Positions 1-9,027 of a stretch of 64,000 bases of DNA are shown piece after piece. This stretch comes from Flavobacterium antarcticum DSM 19726 (GTDB taxonomy: Bacteria > Bacteroidota > Bacteroidia > Flavobacteriales > Flavobacteriaceae): contig NZ_ATTM01000004.1 of assembly GCF_000419685.1 (NCBI RefSeq), positions 310,001-374,000 on the forward strand, written 5' to 3'. Position numbers and translations under genes: made by a program. The notes beneath the pieces were generated by a model, which saw only the letters and a list, made by a program, of their open reading frames with translations, did no database searches and was not told the origin of the DNA. The stretch's first letter is position 1. The number at the start of each line of letters is the position of its first letter.

Positions 1-1
1 G

Positions 2-253
2 GTTCCTCAAATGGGTTGGAATAATTTTACATCTTTAAAAGGCAAACTTTTCGATGGAATTGCTTTGGAAAACGATTGCTATTTCGTCCACAGTTTTTAT
101 GCTAAAATTTGCCCAGAAACTATCGCTGTCAGCGATTATATTTTACCTTTCAGTGCTGCTTTACAGAAAAATAATTTTTATGCAACCCAATTTCACCCAG
201 AGAAATCGGCAAAAATCGGATTACAAATTTTAAACAACTTCTTGAAATCATGA
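2..253 (+). CDS. hisH: Imidazole glycerol phosphate synthase subunit HisH, C-terminal part (gene cut by window edge)
   Basis: Only the last 83 codons are present; the frame is open to the left edge. HisH is the class I glutamine amidotransferase that feeds ammonia to HisF in histidine synthesis. Visible are the VPQMGWN segment, the YFVHSFYA strand and the C-terminal TQFHPEKS motif with the His and Glu of the Cys-His-Glu triad; the Cys lies upstream, outside the window. The TGA stop overlaps the hisA ATG (ATGA), so translation is probably coupled. Confidence 0.95.
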   Translation, partial: VPQMGWNNFTSLKGKLFDGIALENDCYFVHSFYAKICPETIAVSDYILPFSAALQKNNFYATQFHPEKSAKIGLQILNNFLKS

Positions 254-969
254 GAATCATTCCTGCAATTGATATTATCGGAGGAAAATGCGTGCGACTT
301 TCCAAAGGCGATTATGCGACACAGAAAACATACAGCGAAAATCCTTTGGATATGGCAAAACAATTCGAAGATTTTGGCGTGAAATATTTACACGTTGTGG
401 ATTTGGATGGAGCGAAAGCGAAGCAAATCATCAACTATAAAACCTTGGAATTATTGGCAACCAAAACCAATTTGATTATCGATTTTGGTGGTGGAATTAA
501 ATCGGAAGACGACGTTAATATTGCTTTTAATTCAGGTGCTAAACAGATTACGGTGGGAAGTATTGCGGCTCAAAATCCTGAACTAATGCTCGAATGGTTG
601 CGGAAATTTGGCAATGAAAAAATCATTTTAGGTGCTGATTGTAAAGACCGAAAAATTGCTACAAATGGTTGGTTAGAAAGTTCGGGAGACGATGTCGTTT
701 CGTTCATTCAAGAATATGAGAAAAACGGAATTGCTTACAGCATTGTGACCGACATTGAAAAAGACGGAATGCTTTTAGGACCAGCTTTCGAATTATACAG
801 CGAAATTTTATCCGAAACAAATCAAATAAAACTCATAGCAAGTGGCGGAATTACTACGATTGACGATGTAATAAAGTTGAGTGAAATGGGTTGTGAAGGT
901 GCGATTATTGGCAAAGCGATTTACGAACGAACAATCAATTTGAAAGATTTAATGCAACTGCCATGTTAA
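250..969 (+). CDS. hisA: ProFAR isomerase HisA
   Basis: This 239-residue (beta/alpha)8 barrel isomerises ProFAR to PRFAR, the fourth step of histidine synthesis. The N-terminus [17 protein letters not shown] carries the catalytic Asp in PAIDI. FGGGIK in the middle and LIASGGI near the C-terminus are the phosphate-binding glycine loops, and [11 protein letters not shown] carries the second catalytic Asp. The length is normal. It overlaps hisH by 4 nt and hisF by 7 nt. Confidence 0.97.
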   Translation: MRIIPAIDIIGGKCVRLSKGDYATQKTYSENPLDMAKQFEDFGVKYLHVVDLDGAKAKQIINYKTLELLATKTNLIIDFGGGIKSEDDVNIAFNSGAKQITVGSIAAQNPELMLEWLRKFGNEKIILGADCKDRKIATNGWLESSGDDVVSFIQEYEKNGIAYSIVTDIEKDGMLLGPAFELYSEILSETNQIKLIASGGITTIDDVIKLSEMGCEGAIIGKAIYERTINLKDLMQLPC

Positions 970-1718
970 AGAAAAGAATCATTCCGTGTTTGGATATCAA
1001 AGACAATCGAACGGTAAAAGGAATTAATTTTGAAAATATAATTGACGCCGGTGATCCAATTGAATTGGCAAAACGCTACGTCATTGAAGGTGCTGATGAA
1101 TTGGTTTTTCTCGATATTACAGCTACTCAAGAAAAGCGAAAAACCTTAACAGAATTGGTTCGGAAAATTGCAGCGGAAATTAATATTCCGTTTACCGTTG
1201 GCGGTGGAATCAATAGTTTAGAAGATGCAAATGCGATAATCGATTCTGGTGCGGATAAAATTAGCGTGAATTCCGCCGCGATTTTGAATCGTAACTTAAT
1301 TACTGAAATCTCAAAACAATACGGAAATCAATGTGTTGTTGTGGCAATTGACACAAAGTTTGTTGATGGCGAATGGATGGTTTTCAGAAGTGGTGGCAAA
1401 ATCCCAACAGGTTTAAAAGCGGTCGATTGGGCAAAAAAAGTGGCTAATTTAGGAGCCGGCGAAATTTTATTGACTTCAATGAACAACGACGGAACCAAAG
1501 CTGGTTTTGCTTGCGATATTACTAAACAAATTTCAGAAGTGGTTTCAATTCCCGTGATTGCTTCAGGTGGTGCGGGAACGATGGAACATTTTGCCGAAGT
1601 TTTCCAAGAAACAAAAGCTACGGGAGCTTTAGCAGCGAGTGTTTTTCACTTTGGACAAATTCCAATTCCTGAACTCAAAAATTATTTAAAAACACAAAAT
1701 ATCCCAATTAGAATATGA
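963..1718 (+). CDS. hisF: Imidazole glycerol phosphate synthase subunit HisF
   Basis: HisF is the cyclase half of the HisHF complex, turning PRFAR and ammonia into IGP and AICAR. The 251-residue barrel starts [20 protein letters not shown], with the catalytic Asp in CLDIK; VGGGI and IASGGAG are phosphate-binding loops and [13 protein letters not shown] carries the second catalytic Asp. The length is typical. It starts inside the end of hisA and ends in an ATGA overlap with hisIE. Confidence 0.97.
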   Translation: MLKKRIIPCLDIKDNRTVKGINFENIIDAGDPIELAKRYVIEGADELVFLDITATQEKRKTLTELVRKIAAEINIPFTVGGGINSLEDANAIIDSGADKISVNSAAILNRNLITEISKQYGNQCVVVAIDTKFVDGEWMVFRSGGKIPTGLKAVDWAKKVANLGAGEILLTSMNNDGTKAGFACDITKQISEVVSIPVIASGGAGTMEHFAEVFQETKATGALAASVFHFGQIPIPELKNYLKTQNIPIRI

Positions 1719-2302
1719 TACCTGATTTTACAAAAACAAACGGATTGCTTCCCGTAATCATTCAAGATGCGACTTCTTTGCAAGTTTTAATGTTGGGTTA
1801 TATGGACGATGAAGCGTTTAAAAAAACGTCGGAAGAACAGATAGTGACTTTTTTCAGTAGAAGTAAAAACCGACTTTGGACGAAAGGTGAAACTTCTGGA
1901 AATTTCTTATTTGTCAAAGAAATGCATTTGGATTGCGACAATGATGCGTTACTAATTACCGTTTCTGCAGAAGGACCAACTTGCCATACCGGAGAGACAT
2001 CTTGTTTCAAAACAGAAACTTCAACTAACTTTCTATATCAGTTGGAAAAAACAATTCACAATCGAATTGATGAAAATGTGGCTGATTCGTATACCAATCA
2101 ATTGTTTCGAAGAGGCATAAATAAAGTAGCTCAAAAAGTAGGTGAAGAAGCTGTGGAATTGGTTATCGAAGCTAAAGACAACGACGCTGATTTATTCAAA
2201 AATGAAGCAGCCGACTTGATGTATCACTATTTGATTTTGTTGAAAGCGAAGAATTTTACGTTGAAAGATATTGAAGCGGTTTTGGCAGAACGAAATCAGT
2301 AA
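1715..2302 (+). CDS. hisIE: Bifunctional phosphoribosyl-AMP cyclohydrolase / phosphoribosyl-ATP pyrophosphatase HisIE
   Basis: This 195-residue fusion catalyses steps 2 and 3 of histidine synthesis. The N-terminal HisI half (about residues 1-105) has LMLGYMDDEAF, FFSRSKNRLWTKGETSGN, the DCDNDALL metal site and the zinc-binding Cys residues around GPTCHTGETSC. The C-terminal HisE half has KVGEEAVELVIEAK and NEAADLMYHYLILL, the MazG-like acidic residues that bind metal. It is the last gene of the his operon here. No stem-loop terminator is seen in the 70 nt after it. Confidence 0.96.
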   Translation: MIPDFTKTNGLLPVIIQDATSLQVLMLGYMDDEAFKKTSEEQIVTFFSRSKNRLWTKGETSGNFLFVKEMHLDCDNDALLITVSAEGPTCHTGETSCFKTETSTNFLYQLEKTIHNRIDENVADSYTNQLFRRGINKVAQKVGEEAVELVIEAKDNDADLFKNEAADLMYHYLILLKAKNFTLKDIEAVLAERNQ

Positions 2303-2371
2303 TTTACTAGTTATGAAAATTTAGTAAAAAATTAATAATGGGTTTTTAATTAGATTTATTTTTATATCGTA

Positions 2372-2383
2372 ATATTGCAATAT
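2372..2383. promoter_or_regulatory. Palindromic ArsR-type operator
   Basis: ATATTGCAATAT is a perfect 12-bp palindrome ending 15 nt before the arsR ATG. It lies in an A/T-rich stretch (TATCGTAATATTGCAATATA) of the sort bound by ArsR/SmtB repressors. Its position just upstream of arsR suggests autorepression relieved by arsenite. The function is inferred from position and symmetry. Confidence 0.55.
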
Positions 2384-2398
2384 ATAAATAATAGTATT

Positions 2399-2728
2399 AT
2401 GGGAGCTACAAAAGCGGAATATTTTACGGAAGGACAAAACGAGTTGGCACGCTTGGCGAAAGCTTTGGGTCATCCCGCTCGAATTGCAATTTTAGACTAT
2501 CTATCGACTGTAGATACTTGTATTTGTGGCGATATTGTAAACGAATTGCCCTTGGCACAACCGACGGTTTCGCAACATTTGAAAGAGTTGAAAAATGCAG
2601 GATTAATCAAAGGAACGATTGAAGGAAATGCAATTTGTTATTGTATTGATGAAACTGCTTTGCAACATTTGAACGATTACATCGCCCATATTTCTGAACG
2701 AATTTCTCAAAGAACGACTTGTTGTTAA
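2399..2728 (+). CDS. arsR: ArsR-family winged-helix metalloregulator
   Basis: This 109-residue repressor has GHPARIAIL followed by a winged helix ([18 protein letters not shown] recognition region) and the family ending [14 protein letters not shown]. Cys41 and Cys43 sit in the DTCICGD helix and a Cys pair ends the protein, giving likely arsenite-sensing thiols. I chose ATG 2399 over an in-frame TTG at 2375, because the TTG lies inside the palindromic operator and the added residues do not resemble the family. arsM follows 20 nt downstream. Confidence 0.9.
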   Translation: MGATKAEYFTEGQNELARLAKALGHPARIAILDYLSTVDTCICGDIVNELPLAQPTVSQHLKELKNAGLIKGTIEGNAICYCIDETALQHLNDYIAHISERISQRTTCC

Positions 2729-2748
2729 CTACTAAATTTTAAAAAAAC

Positions 2749-3588
2749 ATGAATACGAACGAAGAAATTAAAGAAATGGTAAAGCAAAAATACAGTGAAA
2801 TTGCTTTACAAGACCAAGACACAAATGCGAGTTCTTGTTGCGGAAGTGGAGGCTGTAGCACAGAAGTCTATAATATTATGAGTGACGAATACGACCATTT
2901 AGGTGGGTATTCTGCTGATGCTGATTTAAAATTAGGCTGTGGTTTGCCGACAGAATACGCTAAAATTCAACCCGGAAATGTAGTTGTGGATTTGGGAAGT
3001 GGCGCTGGAAACGATTGTTTTGTCGCACGTCATGAAACAGGAGAAAGTGGAAAGGTAATTGGCGTTGATTTTACCGAAGCGATGGTAGATAAAGCTAGAA
3101 TTAATGCAGAAAAACTAGGTTTCAATAATGTCGAATTTCGCTTGGGCGATATTGAAAAACTACCAATAACTGCAAATGTTGCCGATGTTGTAGTAAGTAA
3201 TTGTGTGATGAATCTTGTTCCAGATAAACCAAAAGCGTTTGGAGAAGTATTTAGAATAATGAAATCAGGTGGTCATTTTAGTATTTCAGATATTGTTTTG
3301 ACGGGCAATTTACCTGAAAAAATCAAAAATGCTGCTGAAATGTATGCGGGTTGTGTGGCAAGTGCGATTCAAAAAGAGGATTATTTGCAAATAATTAAAA
3401 ACGCAGGATTTACAAATATCCGACTTCAAAAAGAAAAACCAATTATCGTTCCGAATGATATTTTGAAAAATTATTTATCTGACGAAGAAATTGCAGATTA
3501 CAATTCAAAACCAAATATTATTTTTAGTATAACCGTTTATGCTGAAAAAGGAGAGAGTTGTTGTGCACCAACGAGTGGGTGCTGTTAA
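2749..3588 (+). CDS. arsM: Arsenite S-adenosylmethyltransferase ArsM
   Basis: ArsM methylates As(III) using SAM and thiols, giving volatile or less retained methylarsenicals. The 279-residue protein has the SAM motif VVDLGSGAGNDCF (about residues 79-91) and the family's As-binding cysteines at Cys64 (KLGCGLPTEY), Cys152 (VSNCVMNLV) and Cys202 (YAGCVASAI). Extra Cys clusters occur near the N-terminus (SSCCGSGGC, residues 29-36) and at the end (SCCAPTSGCC). It is the second gene of an arsR-arsM unit, with no arsB/acr3 efflux pump or arsC reductase beside it. A stem-loop terminator follows at 3635. Confidence 0.93.
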   Translation: MNTNEEIKEMVKQKYSEIALQDQDTNASSCCGSGGCSTEVYNIMSDEYDHLGGYSADADLKLGCGLPTEYAKIQPGNVVVDLGSGAGNDCFVARHETGESGKVIGVDFTEAMVDKARINAEKLGFNNVEFRLGDIEKLPITANVADVVVSNCVMNLVPDKPKAFGEVFRIMKSGGHFSISDIVLTGNLPEKIKNAAEMYAGCVASAIQKEDYLQIIKNAGFTNIRLQKEKPIIVPNDILKNYLSDEEIADYNSKPNIIFSITVYAEKGESCCAPTSGCC

Positions 3589-3634
3589 GCAAATCGTTGT
3601 TTAGAAACGTCTCCTAAACTCAATTTTTAAAGCC

Positions 3635-3670
3635 GCTGTGTAAATCTGATTTTACGCAGCGATTTCTTTT
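3635..3670 (+). terminator. Rho-independent terminator after arsM
   Basis: GCTGTGTAAA pairs with TTTACGCAGC (one G-T wobble) around a 6-nt loop at 3645-3650, followed by a T-rich run. It lies 46 nt after the arsM stop. Confidence 0.75.
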
Positions 3671-3818
3671 TAAAATTAGGTATTGGAGGTTGTAAAATAC
3701 AGAAACCTAACAAGTACAATTTTAATAAATCTTTCTTCCACTCTACTTTCAAAGTAAAGTATAGTCTATAAAACCGATGTAAATTTTTCAGGAAAGAAAT
3801 AAAATTTTTATGTATAAA

Positions 3819-4376
3819 TTACCTTCCAATTGAGTGTTTTAATAAAATTTCTGCACAAATTACATGAGCGATTTTCTTCTCTCTATAAAATTCGTGCGTT
3901 TCTTCCTCAAAAGAAATTGCTTGAATTTGCATTTGCTCCATCCACGATTCATCAGGAGAAAACGGATCTAAACTACCATAAAACAGACTAATTTCACCGC
4001 TGGGTTTTTGTGTTTCATAGCGTAATCTTGTCGAAGAAATTGCAAATAAGTGCGAAATAGACAATCCAGATAATGCAGCTTTCCATGCAATTAATCCGCC
4101 AATACTAAAACCTAAAACTATAGCCGACTCTTTTTCGTTCTGAATAAGAAGCGTTACCGCTTTTTCAATTCCTCCATTTACAAATTGAGCGTGTAGATTT
4201 TCTGCAGTATAGTTAGTCGTATCAACGCCTGCTAGTTCGCATACATCGTAATAGTGAACATCAAAATCGTCACTCAGTTTTCTTAAATAATACTGAATCC
4301 ACTCAGCATTGGCTTTCCCCCAAATATCGGATAGCAACAACAAGCGCAGTTTTGATTTTGTAGCGTTACTCCTCAT
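3819..4376 (-). CDS. Small alpha/beta-hydrolase-fold protein
   Basis: This 185-residue cytosolic protein starts LRLLLLSDIWGKANAEW, as in RBBP9/dienelactone-hydrolase-like folds, and has the nucleophile elbow GFSIGG in IVLGFSIGGLIAWKAAL. Further on, FYGSLDPFSPDE holds a candidate acidic residue, and EETHEFYREK could supply the His. The substrate cannot be deduced. It is 45 nt downstream of the serine hydrolase gene on the same strand, but no shared pathway is evident. Confidence 0.65.
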   Translation of the reverse strand: MRSNATKSKLRLLLLSDIWGKANAEWIQYYLRKLSDDFDVHYYDVCELAGVDTTNYTAENLHAQFVNGGIEKAVTLLIQNEKESAIVLGFSIGGLIAWKAALSGLSISHLFAISSTRLRYETQKPSGEISLFYGSLDPFSPDESWMEQMQIQAISFEEETHEFYREKKIAHVICAEILLKHSIGR

Positions 4377-4421
4377 AGAATTGAATTAATTTTCTCAATT
4401 ACTTTTAATTTTGGTTTAATT

Positions 4422-5819
4422 TTATTTTTCTATTTCGCTTAATAATTCAAAACCTAACGCGTCAATTTTTTCATGTTGCGAACTCAATCCAGAAACATTT
4501 GATAAAATAATAATTCCGTTTTTATTTTTCACATCCAAGACCATTGACGACGAATAACCGCCAGTTCCTCCATTGTGCCAAATCAAATGTTTTGATTTAT
4601 CAGAATCCACAAGATGCCACCCAAGTCCAATTTCCATTGATTCGTTCACGGTTGAAGTGCTTTTTCGCGTCAGTTCAAGTGCCTTATTTTTAACGTCAAA
4701 TTGTGCCTCTGCAAACTGAACTAAATCAGCCGTTGTGGATATAATTCCGCCAGCACCTAATAAAACATCAAAATCCCAATTAGAAACAACTTCGCCGTCT
4801 TCGTTTAATCCGCGAACCAATTTGTTTGGCAAAGCATTAGAACTTGTAAACGAATTATTCATCTTATATCTTCTAAAAATTAGATCTTTAAAAAGCGATT
4901 GCAATGTAGTTTTCTGCGAAATTCCAAGCGTATAACCTAATAAACCCGCTCCTAAATTTGAATACCCATAGACATTATCTGCATCTTTCGTTAATTGCAT
5001 CTCGTTCTTCAAATAAAAATCAAGTTCTTTCGCACCATAAGTTTTATACGGAGTTTCATCATTTGTCTCCTCTAAATTAGTTGGTAATCTTGGTAATCCC
5101 GAAGTATGATTGGCTAGACTTTCAAACGTAATTTTATTACTATTTTTAAATGAAAAAGGATAATACGAATTGATGTTATCACTCAATTTCAATTTATCCG
5201 CGACAACTAATTCTGCTAATATAGTGGAAGTAAAAACTTTTGACAGCGAACCAATTTCAAAACATTTATCCTGATTTACAACTTCAATTAATGTATCATT
5301 TGCAACCTGTACTCCGTAATAATTTGTTTTTCCATCCTTAATAATAGCGATAGTGAGTTGCGTGTTGGTTGGAAAATTTTTAGTGTTTTCAAATATAATT
5401 GTTGCAATTTCTTTGGGGTATGTTGATAAATTGTTTACCAACCTACTTGCCGCAGTTGGCATTAAAGGCTTAACAAGTAATCCATTGATTTTGTCTTTAT
5501 CGTCAATCGAAATTTGAATTGAAAAAACGTCACGTTCAAACGTCGTTTTGTAAACCGCATACGATTGATTTTTCATTTTCTGAAAAGAAAAGTTGGTAAT
5601 TTTCCCCGCTTGGAGTTGAAGTCTACCGAAAAACTGACTGCAATTTGCTATTGGCAACGCTTTTTGCATTTCTAGTGAAAAACTATCAAAAATGGCATCG
5701 TATTGACCCAAATTATAATTCGTTTTGAAATTTTCGAATGCCAAATGATATTTTTCCGATTGTGAAAAACTCAAAGTCGTAGTAACTAATACAATCAGGA
5801 TAATAAGAGTCTTTTTCAT
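4422..5819 (-). CDS. Exported beta-lactamase-family serine hydrolase with N-terminal DUF3887-like domain
   Basis: The 465-residue precursor has a Sec signal peptide (MKKTLIILIVLVTTTLSFSQ), then a DUF3887-like alpha/beta domain (about residues 22-120). The class C/PBP-fold hydrolase domain follows, with catalytic Ser191-x-x-Lys194 (GSLSK), Tyr286-Ser-Asn (YSN) and the third motif HNGGTGG at residues 415-421. Such proteins are usually periplasmic esterases or peptidases rather than true beta-lactamases. All three active-site motifs are intact. Downstream gene: the alpha/beta hydrolase. Confidence 0.85.
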   Translation of the reverse strand: MKKTLIILIVLVTTTLSFSQSEKYHLAFENFKTNYNLGQYDAIFDSFSLEMQKALPIANCSQFFGRLQLQAGKITNFSFQKMKNQSYAVYKTTFERDVFSIQISIDDKDKINGLLVKPLMPTAASRLVNNLSTYPKEIATIIFENTKNFPTNTQLTIAIIKDGKTNYYGVQVANDTLIEVVNQDKCFEIGSLSKVFTSTILAELVVADKLKLSDNINSYYPFSFKNSNKITFESLANHTSGLPRLPTNLEETNDETPYKTYGAKELDFYLKNEMQLTKDADNVYGYSNLGAGLLGYTLGISQKTTLQSLFKDLIFRRYKMNNSFTSSNALPNKLVRGLNEDGEVVSNWDFDVLLGAGGIISTTADLVQFAEAQFDVKNKALELTRKSTSTVNESMEIGLGWHLVDSDKSKHLIWHNGGTGGYSSSMVLDVKNKNGIIILSNVSGLSSQHEKIDALGFELLSEIEK

Positions 5820-5903
5820 TCAATAAATTTTAATAGTGGAAGTTTTAATTCGAATATACTTCAAAAATAAACATGTAATTCTAGATTATAATTATTGATC
5901 ATT

Positions 5904-6440
5904 CTAATCTTCTTCGGTATATACCACCGTTCCATTCACAATTCGAGCAGGCGATGTATAGGGATGTTCCTGAGATTTTCCCACTCCCATAATATGCAAT
6001 ACGTTCCAGCCACGTACTTTTAAATAATCGGAAATCATTGAACGGTGACATCTCCACCAAACGGCTTCCGAACACATATAAACTGTTTGTGATTCTACCG
6101 CTATTTCCTCCAAACTTGCAGCCGCGTTTTTAAATTCGTCCGTTTCCATATAATCAGCATAAGCTTGGAAAGAAGTATTTCGCCAAGTGGTGTTTTTTGA
6201 ATCTTTGTTGGCTTTTCGTCGCCCACCTAAATCCGCAATGTAAATGTATTCAATACCAAGTTCCGCCAGAGTATCACGCAACGTATCTTGATCATATTGG
6301 GGAAATTTTCGCGATCCTGGAAGCCTTCTAACATCAACCAACTTTTTAATTTTAAAAGAATGCAACATTGCTAAAAATACCTCAATGGGATGCGTTGAAT
6401 GTCCAACAGTATAAATTGTGGAAGACGTCAAGGAATCCAT
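5904..6440 (-). CDS. DUF488 family protein
   Basis: This 178-residue protein has the DUF488 hallmarks: YTVGHSTHPIEVF near the N-terminus, LVDVRRLPGSRKFPQYD, YIADLGGRRK, and the C-terminal CSEAVWWRCHRSMI region with conserved Cys, Glu and Cys-His-Arg. The biochemical role of the family is not established. Its start overlaps the end of the upstream SMUG2-like gene by 13 nt, so the two are co-transcribed and probably translationally coupled. Confidence 0.85.
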   Translation of the reverse strand: MDSLTSSTIYTVGHSTHPIEVFLAMLHSFKIKKLVDVRRLPGSRKFPQYDQDTLRDTLAELGIEYIYIADLGGRRKANKDSKNTTWRNTSFQAYADYMETDEFKNAAASLEEIAVESQTVYMCSEAVWWRCHRSMISDYLKVRGWNVLHIMGVGKSQEHPYTSPARIVNGTVVYTEED

Positions 6441-7132
6441 ATTTCGTTGTTTAACGTTAAAATATATTTGTCAATATAAAGTTGTTTTTCCTTTGATTTA
6501 TATTGTTGGATGTACCTCGGATGTTCCAATACTTTTAAGTCACCAAACAAATTTGCTTCCGCATTTAATTTTTGAATAAACTGCGCGTTTTTTTTACCGA
6601 GAACATACACTTCCGACGTTTCTAAACCGAGGCTGATGTGATTTCGCAAACTCAAAATCATAAAATCTTTTACACTTTTAAAAAGAGTTACATCGTCGTA
6701 ATAATTAGCATTCAGCCACTTCCCTGCTCCATTTCTTCGAACGATTGCTAATGGAAAAGGTGAGTTTACGTAAAACTGCCGGTAAAAATCGGTAGCTCCG
6801 CCAAATTCTGAAATCATGTCGTACATATATACAGAAGAAATTTCGTGCGTATGAGCGGAATGCATTGGAATTCCGCAAACACTTTCCAACCTTTTAGTAT
6901 CTGTGAAAGGAACACCTGTAACTCCAGCTCCATGCCGACTTGGATTAATACCTACAATAAATTTTCGCTGTAAAGAGTCGTTATAAAATTTGTTGTAAAA
7001 TTGCTCCATAACCACCATTGTTTCGGGATTATCTAAGTACGGATTCAAAACCTGAAAACCATCAGGCAATGCGTCTGTGAAATCTAATTTTTTATTAAAA
7101 GCAATGACTTTTTCTCCAAAAGATGCCGACAT
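6428..7132 (-). CDS. SMUG2-type uracil-DNA glycosylase family protein
   Basis: This 234-residue protein has a UDG-superfamily motif 1, FIVGINPSRHGAGVTGVPF (Asn63 in GINPS), and a C-terminal motif 2-like LEHPRYIQQY with His204, both diagnostic of SMUG2-like glycosylases that excise uracil or related bases. It is the first gene of a two-gene unit with DUF488. The upstream 290 nt to the divergent CoA-transferase gene is A/T-rich. Confidence 0.8.
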   Translation of the reverse strand: MSASFGEKVIAFNKKLDFTDALPDGFQVLNPYLDNPETMVVMEQFYNKFYNDSLQRKFIVGINPSRHGAGVTGVPFTDTKRLESVCGIPMHSAHTHEISSVYMYDMISEFGGATDFYRQFYVNSPFPLAIVRRNGAGKWLNANYYDDVTLFKSVKDFMILSLRNHISLGLETSEVYVLGKKNAQFIQKLNAEANLFGDLKVLEHPRYIQQYKSKEKQLYIDKYILTLNNEIWIP

Positions 7133-7422
7133 ATATTTTAGTTTGATTCTGATTTTTAAACAAATTCAATTTACAAAAAAATCTATAGAAAAAAGAAGGT
7201 TAATTTCGAATATTTGCAAAATAAACATTGCAGTTCCATTGCTATAATTTTCCAAAAAATAACTTTCATCAAAATTAAATCACCTTTACTTTGTTATTTC
7301 TAACCCAATTCATTTTTCAAAAATCATTTATTGTTCTAACTTTATATCCATATATCCATCTTAAATTGATATTTATCATAGTATCATTTGCTTTGTTAAC
7401 TTAATTTTGAAATAAAAAAATC

Positions 7423-8688
7423 ATGATCAAATATGTCACTGCCGAAGAAGCTGTAAAAGTCGTTCAATCTAACAATAGAGTCTATATTCAAGCCGCTGCT
7501 GCAACACCTACTGTTCTAGCAAATGCTTTAACAGCAAGAGCTTCAGAATTAAAAAATGTTGAAATTTGCCACTTACATACAGAAGGAGAAGCGCTTTATG
7601 CCAATCCAGAATACCGCGAAAGTTTTCACGTAAATTCTTTTTTTATTGGAAAAAATGTTCGCCATACCATTCAAAGTGGAAATGGATCCTACACACCCGT
7701 TTTTTTAAGTGAATTGCCAAATTTATTTCGCAAGAAAGCCCTTTTACTTGATGTCGTATTTATTCACGTTTCACCACCGGATCAACACGGATACTGTTCG
7801 TTGGGAACTTCTGTAGAAGCTACCGTTGCTGCAATTGAAAATGCCAAAATTGTGGTTGCTCAAGTCAATAAAAGAATGCCTAGAACCTTTGGCGACAGCC
7901 TAATCGCTGCTTCGAAAATTGATTATTTAGTAGAAGTCGACACGCCAATTCACGGACATGGAACAGAACCTATTTCAGAAACCGAACTACGGATTGGGAA
8001 ATATGTAGCGTCACTTATTGACGACAGAAGTACGTTGCAAATGGGAATTGGTTCCATACCAAATGCAGCTCTTGCAAATCTTACCACTCACAAAGATTTA
8101 GGGTTACATACTGAGATGTTTTCTGATGGTGTGATTGACTTGATTGAAAGTGGTGTAATCAATTGCAAATATAAAGGAGTGGTTAAAAATAGAGCTTTGG
8201 CTACCTTTTTAATTGGATCCCAAAGATTATATGATTTTGTAGACAACAATCCATTTGTAGAAATGCGAGAATCATCGTTCGTGAACGATACCGCAGTAAT
8301 TCGAAGAAATCCTAAAATGGTTGCTATTAATTCTGCCATTGAAGTTGATTTGACGGGACAAGTTTGTGCAGATTCCATTGGTGCAAAAATGTATTCCGGT
8401 GTAGGCGGACAAATGGATTTTATTCGTGGTGCTTCATTAAGCGACGGCGGAAAAGCAATTATCGCTTTGCCATCCATTACAAAAAGAGGCGAAAGTAGAA
8501 TCGTACCGTTTTTAAAACAAGGTGCTGGAGTAGTTACAACGCGTTCTCACGTTCAATATATTATTACCGAAAATGGAATCGCCGATTTATATGGCAAATC
8601 GCTGACGCAAAGAGCGAAAGCTTTAATTGAAATTGCTCATCCATCTTGCCAAGAGCAAATTGAGAAAGAATTTTACAATTTGAAATAA
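7423..8688 (+). CDS. Acetyl-CoA hydrolase/transferase family protein (4-hydroxybutyrate CoA-transferase-like)
   Basis: This 421-residue class I CoA-transferase moves CoA between acyl groups or hydrolyses acyl-CoA. Motifs are VFIHVSPPDQHGYCSLGTSV, a GIGSIPNAAL CoA-binding loop (about residues 208-217), the active-site glutamate Glu231 in LHTEMFSDGVIDL, and the C-terminal ENGIADLYGKSL signature. The acyl substrate (acetate, 4-hydroxybutyrate, propionate) cannot be fixed from sequence. It is monocistronic, with a terminator 35 nt after the stop. Confidence 0.88.
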   Translation: MIKYVTAEEAVKVVQSNNRVYIQAAAATPTVLANALTARASELKNVEICHLHTEGEALYANPEYRESFHVNSFFIGKNVRHTIQSGNGSYTPVFLSELPNLFRKKALLLDVVFIHVSPPDQHGYCSLGTSVEATVAAIENAKIVVAQVNKRMPRTFGDSLIAASKIDYLVEVDTPIHGHGTEPISETELRIGKYVASLIDDRSTLQMGIGSIPNAALANLTTHKDLGLHTEMFSDGVIDLIESGVINCKYKGVVKNRALATFLIGSQRLYDFVDNNPFVEMRESSFVNDTAVIRRNPKMVAINSAIEVDLTGQVCADSIGAKMYSGVGGQMDFIRGASLSDGGKAIIALPSITKRGESRIVPFLKQGAGVVTTRSHVQYIITENGIADLYGKSLTQRAKALIEIAHPSCQEQIEKEFYNLK

Positions 8689-8722
8689 AAAAAGTAGCGA
8701 AAACTTATAATTTTTTGAAGAG

Positions 8723-8759
8723 GCAGTTGGAAATTTATGAATTTTCAACTGCTTTTTTT
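8723..8759 (+). terminator. Rho-independent terminator after the CoA-transferase gene
   Basis: GCAGTTGGAAATT pairs with AATTTTCAACTGC (one G-T wobble) around TATG, followed by seven T residues. Confidence 0.9.
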
Positions 8760-8800
8760 ATGTAAAAAAAGGCATAAATAACTACATTTTACGGAGGTAA

Positions 8801-8857
8801 CTACCTGTGATTTTGTAGATATTATTCTACATTACTATCTGTGATATGGCTACAGAT
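8801..8857. promoter_or_regulatory. Direct repeat CTAyCTGTGAT upstream of the exopolysaccharide operon
   Basis: CTACCTGTGAT (8801) and CTATCTGTGAT (8835) match at 10 of 11 positions and are 34 bp apart. The second copy also forms an inverted repeat, ATCTGT at 8837 with ACAGAT at 8852. They lie 170-230 nt before the first gene of the 9028-17599 operon. This is a candidate regulator-binding region; no clear -33/-7 promoter pair was found here. Confidence 0.3.
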
Positions 8858-9027
8858 TTCTGTTTTAAATATGATGACATTTGTAAGTAAGTTGAAGATT
8901 ATTGTAAATGTGCTTATTTACCAACAAAAATAACACGGATTACCAGTCTCCACTTAAAAGAAAATAAAAGGTAACGCCACCATTTTGTGATTACTATTAT
9001 TTTACAACTGACTGATATTCAAAACCT

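Noticed and set aside
2375-2398. TTG start extending ArsR by eight residues
   Set aside because: The TTG lies inside the palindromic operator and the extra residues do not match the family; ATG 2399 fits.
4735-4935. Plus-strand ORF inside the beta-lactamase-family gene
   Set aside because: It is antisense to a well-supported coding sequence and resembles no family.
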